DNA of 64,000 bases from an uncultured Sphingomonas sp. GTDB lineage: Bacteria; Pseudomonadota; Alphaproteobacteria; Sphingomonadales; Sphingomonadaceae. The stretch is from assembly GCF_913777625.1 (NCBI RefSeq), contig NZ_CAJYTI010000020.1, positions 62,001-126,000 of the forward strand, in the 5' to 3' direction. A model generated the notes under the pieces. That model was not told the origin of the DNA, ran no database searches, and was given only the letters and a program-made list of their open reading frames with translations. The position numbers were made by a program, and so were the translations under genes. Positions 1-7,585 of the stretch are shown in pieces. How positions within the stretch are numbered: position 1 is the first letter of the stretch; every line of letters begins with the position of its first letter.

Positions 1-2649
1 GCCGATCAGCAAACGCCTGCCGCTGAAGGCGATCAGATCGTCGTGACCGGCTATGCGCGCTCGCTGGCGGATTCCGCCGCGACCAAGCGCAAGGCCAACG
101 CGATCGTCGACGTGATCAGCGCGGAAGACGTGGGCAAGTTCCCCGACCGCAACATCGCGGAATCGCTGTCGCACCTGCCGGGCGTGACCGTCGACCACCA
201 GTTCGGGGAAGGCGAGCAGGTCTCGATCGCCGGTCTGGAGCCCGCGCTGAACCGCATCCTGATCGATGGCCACTCGGTTGCCTCGGCCGATTGGGGCGGC
301 AACCCGTCGGACCGGTCGAGCCGCAGCTTCAACTATTCGCTCCTTTCGCCCGAAATCATCAGCCAGGCGATCGTCTACAAGACGCCGGAAGCCCGGCTGC
401 AGGAAGGCGCGATCGGCGGCACCGTCGACGTCGTAACCCGCAAGCCCCTGGATCTGAAGCCGAACACGATCACCGCATCGGCGGGCTATGCCTATAACGA
501 CCGGTCCGAGCGCGGCAGCCCGCGCGCCTCGGTGCTGTACAGCTGGCACAATGATTCCGGCACGTTCGGCGTGCTCGGCTCGGTCGGCTATGATCGCCAG
601 TATCTCGCTCGCGCGGGTGTCGCGGTGTATGGCTACCTGACCGGCAAGAGCTTCTTCCAGCAGGACAATAACGGCAACGTCATCACCGACGCCAGTGGCA
701 ACCCGGTACCGACCAACCCGAACCTGAAGGTCAATGGCGGCAGCTACAAGGACCTAGTCAACGCTCGCCTGCCCGCTTTCTTGGCGCACGAATATTTCCA
801 GCAGACCCGCGAGCGCCTGAGCTTCTCGGGCGCGATGCAGTGGAAGCCTGCCGACAACCTGACCTTGACCGCGACCGGCCTCGTCATCCGCGGCAACTAC
901 GACAATTTCAGCAACTCCGAATATAGCTACAACGTCCGCGGCAACCTGATCCAGCAGGCGACGATCACCAACGGGCTGATCACCTCCGCCACCTATGGCG
1001 CGGGCACCGGCACCAACTGGACCGGCGAACTCGACACCAACTTCCGCCGCACGCGCATCAAGAACGACAGCGGCACGCTGGCGATGGACTGGGACGTCAA
1101 CGGCTGGAAGGTCACCGGCAATGTCGGCTGGACCCGCGCATCGGGTGGCAAGCAGCCGGAATATCTGCTGAACTTCCGTACCCTGCAGGGCTTCACCGTC
1201 GGCGCCAACGGCCGCAACACGATGCTCGATTGGCAGTATCCGGCCAGCGACGGCTCGCGTTGGGTGAGCACCTCGCCGGGTGAATCGCGCCTGCAGACCG
1301 AGCCGGCGGTGCTCGCCGCGACCAACGGCGCAGGCTTCTACGGCGCGCAGATCGGCGGCATCACCGATGCCGACCAGACGCTCGACAAGGAGAAGTACGG
1401 TCAGCTCGATTTCGAGCGCGACATCGCCTTCGGTCCGTTCGTCAAGATCCTGTTCGGCGGTCGCTACAACGACCACCTCAACCGCCAGTTGACCTATGGC
1501 GGCGCGACCTTCACCAACCGCGCCTTCACGCTGGCCGATCTCGGCTCCTACACGCTCGCCGGCAACCTGTATGACGGGCTGTCGACCACCGGCAATGGCA
1601 CGCCCTACGCCACGCTGACCAAGGATGCGGCCATCGCCGCGCTCACCGCGCCGGGCACGCTGAACGTCACGCGGTCGCTCGACACCGGCAGCTACTTCAA
1701 GGTGAAGGAGAAGATCTACACCGGCTACGTCCAGGCGAACTTCGAGACCGGCAAGTTCCGCGGGAACATCGGCGGTCGCTTCGTCAGCACGCAGGACGAC
1801 AGCTTCTACTATCTGAGCTCGAACGGACAGGTCATCCCGCAGACCTCGTCGAGCACCGACAACCGGTTCCTGCCAGCGTTCAACATCGCCTATGATGCCG
1901 GTCCCGGCGTGGTGCTGCGCGCCGCTGCTGCGAAGGTGATCGCACGGCCCCGCTACTCCCAGCTCGCCGGCTCCTTCTCGCTGGACGACACGCAGAGCAC
2001 CGGCAGCGCGGGCAATCCGAACCTCAAGCCCTATGCGGCGACGAACTTCGGCCTGTCGGCGGAATGGTACTTCACCAAGAGCGGCTATATCTCGGCGGAA
2101 ATCTTCTACCGCGATATCTCGAACTACATCTCGAACAGCAACGTCACGCTGCGCCTGACCAACCCGCTGACGCAGCAGACGCGTGACTATGCGATCTCGC
2201 AGCCGATCAACGGCGGCGGCGCCTCGGTCACCGGCTTCTCGCTGACCGCGCAGACGCCGATCGCCTATGGCTTCGGCATTCAGGCGAACTACACCTTCGC
2301 CGATGCGGACACCGGCATCAGCGGCCAGGGCCTGCCCTATCTCTCGCGCGACACCTATAACATCGTGCCGTATTTCGAGAGCGGGCCGTTCCAGGCACGC
2401 GTGAGCTACAACTATCGCTCAAAGTACTTCTACGTGTTCGGCCGCCTTTCGTCGGCGGACTATACGGACTCGTACCGCCAGCTGGACTTCTCGGCATCGT
2501 ACAAGGTGCTCGAGAACTTCACGATCACGGCGAACGCATCGAACCTGCTGGACGAGACCTATTACCAGTACAGCTCGACGCCGTCGGCGCCGACCGCGCT
2601 GTACAAGAATGGTCGGACCTTCTCGATCAGCGCCAGCTTCCGGATGTAA
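1..2649 (+). CDS. TonB-dependent outer-membrane receptor, 5' truncated by window edge
   Basis: The reading frame is open from base 1, so the start and signal peptide lie upstream; the GTG at 43 falls inside the conserved plug start (QIVVTGYARS) and is not the true start. 882 residues are visible. The plug domain shows the usual sphingomonad TBDR signatures: FPDRNIAESLSHLPGV, a GLEPALNRILIDG segment and EGAIGGTVDVVTRKP. The rest is a long run of alternating aromatic and polar residues typical of the 22-strand beta-barrel, ending in SFRM rather than a terminal Phe. Role: TonB/ExbBD-energised uptake across the outer membrane. The substrate is unknown; nothing next to it except another TBDR gives a hint. 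A strong terminator follows the stop codon, so it is not co-transcribed with the next gene. Confidence 0.95.
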   Translation, partial: ADQQTPAAEGDQIVVTGYARSLADSAATKRKANAIVDVISAEDVGKFPDRNIAESLSHLPGVTVDHQFGEGEQVSIAGLEPALNRILIDGHSVASADWGGNPSDRSSRSFNYSLLSPEIISQAIVYKTPEARLQEGAIGGTVDVVTRKPLDLKPNTITASAGYAYNDRSERGSPRASVLYSWHNDSGTFGVLGSVGYDRQYLARAGVAVYGYLTGKSFFQQDNNGNVITDASGNPVPTNPNLKVNGGSYKDLVNARLPAFLAHEYFQQTRERLSFSGAMQWKPADNLTLTATGLVIRGNYDNFSNSEYSYNVRGNLIQQATITNGLITSATYGAGTGTNWTGELDTNFRRTRIKNDSGTLAMDWDVNGWKVTGNVGWTRASGGKQPEYLLNFRTLQGFTVGANGRNTMLDWQYPASDGSRWVSTSPGESRLQTEPAVLAATNGAGFYGAQIGGITDADQTLDKEKYGQLDFERDIAFGPFVKILFGGRYNDHLNRQLTYGGATFTNRAFTLADLGSYTLAGNLYDGLSTTGNGTPYATLTKDAAIAALTAPGTLNVTRSLDTGSYFKVKEKIYTGYVQANFETGKFRGNIGGRFVSTQDDSFYYLSSNGQVIPQTSSSTDNRFLPAFNIAYDAGPGVVLRAAAAKVIARPRYSQLAGSFSLDDTQSTGSAGNPNLKPYAATNFGLSAEWYFTKSGYISAEIFYRDISNYISNSNVTLRLTNPLTQQTRDYAISQPINGGGASVTGFSLTAQTPIAYGFGIQANYTFADADTGISGQGLPYLSRDTYNIVPYFESGPFQARVSYNYRSKYFYVFGRLSSADYTDSYRQLDFSASYKVLENFTITANASNLLDETYYQYSSTPSAPTALYKNGRTFSISASFRM

Positions 2650-2661
2650 TCCGGAATGACG

Positions 2662-2695
2662 GGGGAGCCACGGCAATCGCCGTGGCTCCCCTTTT
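2662..2695 (+). terminator. Rho-independent terminator after first TBDR
   Basis: A perfect 13-bp GC-rich stem (2662-2674 pairing with 2679-2691) with a 4-nt loop AATC is followed by TTTT. It begins 12 bp after the stop codon at 2649. Confidence 0.9.
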
Positions 2696-2749
2696 CGCAT
2701 GTCTATGGGGAGACATGCATCAACCAACGAAAACCAAAAGGGGATCTTC

Positions 2750-5700
2750 ATGCGAACTATCGACAAGCTGCTGATAACAACCAGTTGCCTCGCCACGCTC
2801 CTCGCGGCGCCGGCGATGGCGCAGGACGTGACACCCGCCGACCAGAACGCGCCTTCCAGCGACACCATCGTCGTCACCGGCTCGCGCATCACCCGCCCGA
2901 ACACCACGGCCGCCGCACCGATCACCTCGATCACGGCCGAAGCGATCAAGTTCCAGGCCGCGGTGAACATCGAGGATGTGCTGAACCGCCTCCCGCAGGT
3001 CGCGCCGGACAGCCAGCAGAACTATCAGGATTCGGACGGCCGCCAGCGCGTCAAGCTGCGCAACCTCGGCTTCGAGCGCACGCTGGTGCTCGTCGACGGC
3101 AAGCGTCTCGGCACGATGAACGGCGAAGACGTCGGCATGATCCCCACCGCGCTGCTCAAGCGGACCGATGTGCTCACCGGCGGCGCCTCGGCCGTCTACG
3201 GCTCGGACGCGGTCGCGGGCGTCGTCAATTTCGTCATGGACCGCGATTTCACCGGTATCCGGCTGGACAGCAACTATAATTTCTACGTCCACCAGAACAC
3301 GCCGGGGCTGATCTCGCAGGTCGCGAAGAACTACAACTTCGCCCAGCCCGCGCACGGCCTTGCCGTCGATGGCGGTCGCGCCGACGTGGCGCTCACCGTC
3401 GGCAAGAAGCTGCTCGACGACCGCCTGCACCTCCAGGCCTATGTCAACTACCGTCAGGGCGATCTCGTCCCGTATGCGGCGCGCGAGACCTCGGGCTGCC
3501 AGCTCATCCAGTCGGTGAAGGACGGCCCGCTGTCCTGCAGCACCTCCACCTATACCAAGACCGGCTATGTCTCGCCGCGTTCGGGCCCGAACAACGGCAA
3601 CGCCTATATCAACAATCCCGACGGCAGCCGGACCTTCGTCCCCTACTCCACCGCCGTGGCGATGAACCCGTATGACGGCTATTCCTTCCAGCGCGATTCG
3701 CATCGCTGGAACGCCGGCGGCTTCGCCCAGTTCGAGATTTCCGAAGCCGCGACGCTCTACACCGACGCGATGTGGTTCCGCGACAAGTCGGTCAACCTCT
3801 TCCCGGCGCGCGTGTTCAGCTACACCGCGATCAGCGACAGCCCGTACATCGTCAAGTGCAACAACCCGTTCATGTCCGCCAGCCAGTCGCAGACGATCTG
3901 CGGCAGCAACGCCGGCACCGGCACCGCCGTGCCGATCGAGCTGCGCTATCGCTTCTCGGGCGTGCCGGACCAGGAAGACACGTACATCAACCAGGGCACG
4001 CGCATCAGCAGCGGCATCCGCGGCAGCTTCGCCGAGGGGTGGAGCTATGACGTGGGCGGCGTCTATGCCCGCAACCGGCAGGACTTCACCACCGGCGCGC
4101 TCGACTATGCGCGGGTGAACAAGTCGCTCGACAGCGTGCTGGTCAACGGCAAGGCAACCTGCGCCTCGGGCACGGCCGATGGCTGCCTGCCCTTCGATCC
4201 GTTCAGCGCCAACTCGGCGACCAACAACCTGGCGCTCTACAACTATCTGACCAACGGCACCTACGGCCGCACGACCACGATCAACACGCTCTACCAGGGC
4301 ATCGCGACCGTGCAGGGCGACCTGGGCAAGATGGGCATCAAGAGCCCCTGGGCCGAACAGGGCCTGGCGATCGCGTTCAGTGCCGAATATCGCGAGGACA
4401 AGCTGAAGAGCTATGCCGACGCGATCTACCGCGACCTCAACGGCGGCACCGACAACGCGCTCGGCCAGCATGTCTGGGAAGGCATGACCGAGCTGCAGGC
4501 GCCGATCGTCGAGCATAAGCCGTTCGCCGAGCTGCTGCAGTTCAACGGCGCGTTCCGCCTGTCGAAGTACAACACCAACCCGAAGACCTTCTCCACCTGG
4601 AAGACCGAACTGGTCTGGTCGCCGGTCAAGGACATCACGTTCCGTGGCTCGGTCAATCGTGCCCAGCGCGCACCGACGGTGGTGGAAGCCAGCCAGGGCG
4701 CGAACGTCAGCTATGGCCGGATCACGACGGCCTATAGCGACCCGTGCGCACCGACCCTGGTCAGCACGACGATCGATCCGAAGACGGGCCAGCAGGTTCC
4801 CGTGTACGGCGCCCCGCAGGCTTCGCGTGCGGCGTGCAAGGCGACGGGCCTTGCCGACAATCTCTACGGCAGCGCGACCCTGCTCTGCCCCACCGATGTC
4901 GGCTGCACCTATCGCAGCGGCGGCTTCACGGTGGATCCGGAAACGGCCTACACCAAGACCGTCGGCGTGGTCCTGCGTCCGCGCTTCCTGCCGGGCCTGA
5001 CGTTGTCGGTCGACCGGTACCTGATCGATCTGAACAACTCGATCGGCTACAACGACTATAATTACTTCTCGACCGGCTGTGTGCAGACCGCCAGCGACTT
5101 CTTCTGCAAGGCGTTTGTGCGCAATGCGGACGGCACGCTGTACAGCACCCCGAACACCAACCCGACCACGGGGTTCATCCGCCAGGGCACGACGAACTAC
5201 TACAAGTCCAAGGCGCATGGCTGGGACTTCCAGGCGCAATATGCCCTTCGCCTGGGCGACCGGATCGGCAAGCTCGACTTCGACTTCAACGGCTCGCTGT
5301 CGACGCTGCTCGGCGGCCAGGACTCGCCGATCCTGCCGACGAAGGACTGTTCGGAAGGCTATTTCGGCGACAATTGCGGCCAGTTCATCCCGCGCTGGTC
5401 GCACACGCTGCGCACCACCTACAGCACGCCGAACCAGAAGTTCCAGCTTTCGCTGAACTGGCGCTATATCGGCCCGCTGACCAACACCACCAACTCAGGC
5501 GACGCGGCCCTGGGCGGCACGGCGGCGAATGCCCGCACGACCTTCTACCGGATCGCGCCGTACAACTATTTCGATCTGGCGGCGAACTTCCGCGTGAACG
5601 AGATCTTCGCGTTCCGCATCTCGGCGAACAACATCCTCGACAAGGATCCGCCGATCCTCGCCAACTCGTACAACTATGGCCTGTCGCGCAACAACACGCT

Positions 5701-5761
5701 GTCGGCACGCTATGACTCGCTGGGTCGCCAGGTTGCGGTGGGCGCCACCGTCAAGTTCTGA
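2750..5761 (+). CDS. TonB-dependent outer-membrane receptor
   Basis: A 1003-residue TBDR. I chose the ATG at 2750 because it has an AAGGGG Shine-Dalgarno 7-8 nt upstream and begins a clean signal peptide (MRTIDKLL..., cleavage near AMA-Q, residue ~24); the ATG at 2699 lies in the preceding terminator region. The plug starts at DTIVVTGSRITRPN and carries IEDVLNRLPQV, a GFERTLVLVDGKR segment and GGASAVYGSDAVAGVVNF, marks of the large 'GSRI' branch of proteobacterial TBDRs. The barrel ends in a terminal Phe (ATVKF), as expected for BAM-assembled proteins. Several cysteine pairs occur in predicted extracellular loops, for example around residues 250-265. It is flanked by terminators on both sides, so it is a single-gene unit. 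Ligand unknown. Confidence 0.95.
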   Translation: MRTIDKLLITTSCLATLLAAPAMAQDVTPADQNAPSSDTIVVTGSRITRPNTTAAAPITSITAEAIKFQAAVNIEDVLNRLPQVAPDSQQNYQDSDGRQRVKLRNLGFERTLVLVDGKRLGTMNGEDVGMIPTALLKRTDVLTGGASAVYGSDAVAGVVNFVMDRDFTGIRLDSNYNFYVHQNTPGLISQVAKNYNFAQPAHGLAVDGGRADVALTVGKKLLDDRLHLQAYVNYRQGDLVPYAARETSGCQLIQSVKDGPLSCSTSTYTKTGYVSPRSGPNNGNAYINNPDGSRTFVPYSTAVAMNPYDGYSFQRDSHRWNAGGFAQFEISEAATLYTDAMWFRDKSVNLFPARVFSYTAISDSPYIVKCNNPFMSASQSQTICGSNAGTGTAVPIELRYRFSGVPDQEDTYINQGTRISSGIRGSFAEGWSYDVGGVYARNRQDFTTGALDYARVNKSLDSVLVNGKATCASGTADGCLPFDPFSANSATNNLALYNYLTNGTYGRTTTINTLYQGIATVQGDLGKMGIKSPWAEQGLAIAFSAEYREDKLKSYADAIYRDLNGGTDNALGQHVWEGMTELQAPIVEHKPFAELLQFNGAFRLSKYNTNPKTFSTWKTELVWSPVKDITFRGSVNRAQRAPTVVEASQGANVSYGRITTAYSDPCAPTLVSTTIDPKTGQQVPVYGAPQASRAACKATGLADNLYGSATLLCPTDVGCTYRSGGFTVDPETAYTKTVGVVLRPRFLPGLTLSVDRYLIDLNNSIGYNDYNYFSTGCVQTASDFFCKAFVRNADGTLYSTPNTNPTTGFIRQGTTNYYKSKAHGWDFQAQYALRLGDRIGKLDFDFNGSLSTLLGGQDSPILPTKDCSEGYFGDNCGQFIPRWSHTLRTTYSTPNQKFQLSLNWRYIGPLTNTTNSGDAALGGTAANARTTFYRIAPYNYFDLAANFRVNEIFAFRISANNILDKDPPILANSYNYGLSRNNTLSARYDSLGRQVAVGATVKF

Positions 5762-5786
5762 ACCCGCAGTAGTTCCCAAGCACCTG

Positions 5787-5819
5787 CGCCTGTCCACCTC
5801 GGTGGGCAGGCGTTTTTTT
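5787..5819 (+). terminator. Rho-independent terminator after second TBDR
   Basis: An 11-bp stem with one G-T pair (5787-5797 with 5802-5812), loop CTCG, then seven T residues. It starts 26 bp after the stop at 5761. Confidence 0.9.
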
Positions 5820-5915
5820 GTGGGCGCGACGGCCAGGTTTGTATGCCTTCCCGCTTGACCCGTGGCGGCAAACCGCTCAGATGCCCGTCAGCCCCGCTCA
5901 GCGGTACGCGCAAGG

Positions 5916-5991
5916 GCCGGTTTAGCTCAGCTGGTAGAGCAGCGGTTTTGTAAACCGAAGGTCGCGGGTTCGATTCCTGCAACCGGCACCA
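5916..5991 (+). tRNA. tRNA-Thr (anticodon TGT)
   Basis: 76-nt cloverleaf: 7-bp acceptor stem GCCGGTT/AACCGGC with encoded ACCA end, D-arm GCTC...GAGC with GG in the loop, anticodon loop TTTGTAA (anticodon TGT, reading ACA), variable loop AGGTC and T-arm GCGGG-TTCGATT-CCTGC. The G27-A43 mismatch at the base of the anticodon stem also occurs in E. coli threonine tRNAs. Confidence 0.95.
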
Positions 5992-6039
5992 CGGGAAGCC
6001 TCGCCATTTCCAATCGCGCCGCGGAGGCGGCGGCTTCGA

Positions 6040-6477
6040 TCAGCGCTGCAGCTTGGTTGCGAGAATGACCGAGGAGGTCGTGCGCTCGACGCCTTCCATC
6101 GCCCCGATCGCATCGAGCAGGTCGTTCAACTGTCCTACGGTCTGGGCCTCCAGCATCGCGATCAGGTCATATTCCCCCGAAATCGCGTGGAGCGCCGCCA
6201 CCGCGGGGATCATCGCAAGCTGGTCCTGCGTCGCGTGGGTCGCCTTGGGATAGACCTTGATCATCACGTGCGCGCGGATCAGGCTGCGATCGTAGCTGTC
6301 GCCCAGTCGCACGGTGTAGCCGGCGATCGTCCCCTGCCGCTCCAGCCGCTCGATGCTGCTGTACACCGCGGTCCGGGACACCCCGAGTAGATGCGCGAGT
6401 TCGGAGACATTGCGCCGCGCATCCGCCCGCAGCAGCGCCAGCAGCCGCTGGTCGATCTCTTCCCCGCGCGCCGTCAT
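6040..6477 (-). CDS. Lrp/AsnC-family transcriptional regulator
   Basis: 145 residues, the normal size of the family. The N-terminal helix-turn-helix (about residues 5-60) contains RNVSELAHLLGVSRTAVYSSIERL; the C-terminal part (VMIKVYPKAT..., SGEYDLIAMLEA) is the RAM effector-binding/oligomerisation domain. The start is the ATG at 6477, which overlaps the stop of the S51 peptidase gene as ATGA; the frame continues upstream only as a shadow of that gene. Coupling to the peptidase suggests it regulates this locus in response to an amino acid, as Lrp-type proteins usually do. The AT-rich divergent region at about 7511-7558 is the likely target (inference). Confidence 0.9.
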   Translation of the reverse strand: MTARGEEIDQRLLALLRADARRNVSELAHLLGVSRTAVYSSIERLERQGTIAGYTVRLGDSYDRSLIRAHVMIKVYPKATHATQDQLAMIPAVAALHAISGEYDLIAMLEAQTVGQLNDLLDAIGAMEGVERTTSSVILATKLQR

Positions 6478-7490
6478 CCCGGCGTCGGCGCGTCGATCAG
6501 CCTGCCCGCCGCCACGCGCGCAACGCCCGTGAATGCCGGCCGCGTCACGCGCAGGGTATCGAGGTCGATCGCTCCATCCGGGCCGATGCCTGTGATCCGC
6601 ACGCCGCTCCAGTCGAGCGGCTGTCCCGGCCGAAGCACCGCCGGGGCCTGGGGCTGCACGAGCCAGGCATGGCCGCCGGGGGGCGTATGGAGCCGCGCCG
6701 TTCCGTCCGCCTCGACGCACAGCGCCGCCCCCTCGTCGACTCCGAGCCCGACGGCGTGCGGATCCGCCTGCTGCGCCTTGGCGACGAATGCGATCAGCCG
6801 CCCCAGCCGGTCGCGCACGCTGAAATGGGTGTCGGTCACGACATGCGCCATCCGTGGCAGGTGAAGAAAGCCGGTGACCAGCGTCACCGCCGGACCGGCC
6901 GGATCGGCGAGCGCCGCGGCGCTGTCGATGCTGCCGCCGTCCATCGCGCCATAGGCAGTGCCGCCCAGGATCGCGAGCCCGGCGCTGGTGCCGCCCAGCG
7001 GGCGCCCGGCACGGACATGCGCATCCAGCGCATCGGCTACGGGGCTGTCCTTCCAGTAGCGGACGTAATTCGCCTGGTCGCCGCCGGCGAGGAAGATGCC
7101 GTCGGCACGACGCAGGATGGCAAGCACGCGCGGGTCGCTCGACGCGCTGCGATCGTGGAAGACGATGGTTTCGACCGACGCAACGCCACCGACCTGATGG
7201 TAGATCTCCTCGCCCGCCTGGCCCTCGCCCGATGCCCGCAGCACGACGATGCGGCCATGTCCCGCGCGCGCGGCGAACCAGCGAAACGCGGCATAGTCCC
7301 AGTCGCCGCCGCCCACCAGCATCAGCGCGGGCGCGGTGGCGGCGGTGCGCGTCGCCTGCGGATCGCCGACGACATAATAGCTATAGGCCGGGCCGGTGCG
7401 CGCAAGCGCGCGCGCGCCGCTTGCGCGCAACAGCGGCGGCAGCGCCAACGCGGCGGCGAGCAACGACCTCCGCCTCGTCATCCAGTGCAA
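6474..7490 (-). CDS. Exported cyanophycinase-like peptidase (S51 family)
   Basis: 338 residues. Peptidase family S51 is shown by the nucleophile motif GGTSAGLAILGG (Ser about residue 168), preceded by FLAGGDQANYVRYW, and by a LMLVGGG start to the Rossmann-like fold. A twin-arginine-type signal (MTRRRSLLAAAL) suggests Tat export. The preferred start is a TTG at 7490: GGAGG (7497-7501) lies exactly 6 nt upstream, whereas the ATG at 7481 is 15 nt from it. Cyanophycinases cut the beta-Asp-Arg polymer to dipeptides. The roughly 60-residue C-terminal extension with a VRITGIGPDGAIDLDTL segment is not part of the minimal fold. It is coupled to the Lrp gene and divergent from a TBDR/M20 peptidase pair. 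It could instead be another S51 member, such as an aspartyl dipeptidase relative. Confidence 0.85.
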   Translation of the reverse strand: MHWMTRRRSLLAAALALPPLLRASGARALARTGPAYSYYVVGDPQATRTAATAPALMLVGGGDWDYAAFRWFAARAGHGRIVVLRASGEGQAGEEIYHQVGGVASVETIVFHDRSASSDPRVLAILRRADGIFLAGGDQANYVRYWKDSPVADALDAHVRAGRPLGGTSAGLAILGGTAYGAMDGGSIDSAAALADPAGPAVTLVTGFLHLPRMAHVVTDTHFSVRDRLGRLIAFVAKAQQADPHAVGLGVDEGAALCVEADGTARLHTPPGGHAWLVQPQAPAVLRPGQPLDWSGVRITGIGPDGAIDLDTLRVTRPAFTGVARVAAGRLIDAPTPG

Positions 7491-7585
7491 ATCGTGCCTC
7501 CAATGGTCTCGAATTGCATTTTTGTTATTCCAGTTTGACGATTTCGCGTATCAATATGTCACAATCTCTCGAGGGGGTCGAGTTC
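7491..7585. promoter_or_regulatory. Divergent promoter region, AT-rich
   Basis: This 95-bp gap between the S51 peptidase (minus) and TBDR (plus) must hold both promoters. It contains an AT-rich run (about 7511-7558) that stands out in GC-rich DNA and would suit Lrp binding. A TTGACG box occurs at 7534-7539 but has no well-spaced -10. The plus gene has GAGGGGG at 7571-7577, 8 nt before its ATG. Confidence 0.5.

Noticed and set aside
2720..5404. Very long antisense open frame (894 codons) opposite a TBDR; similar ones opposite other TBDRs, such as 27328-30423 on the minus strand
   Set aside because: They mirror the GC3 bias of the real gene, are Arg/Ala/Val-rich without any family motif, and lack plausible starts. 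Shadows, not genes.
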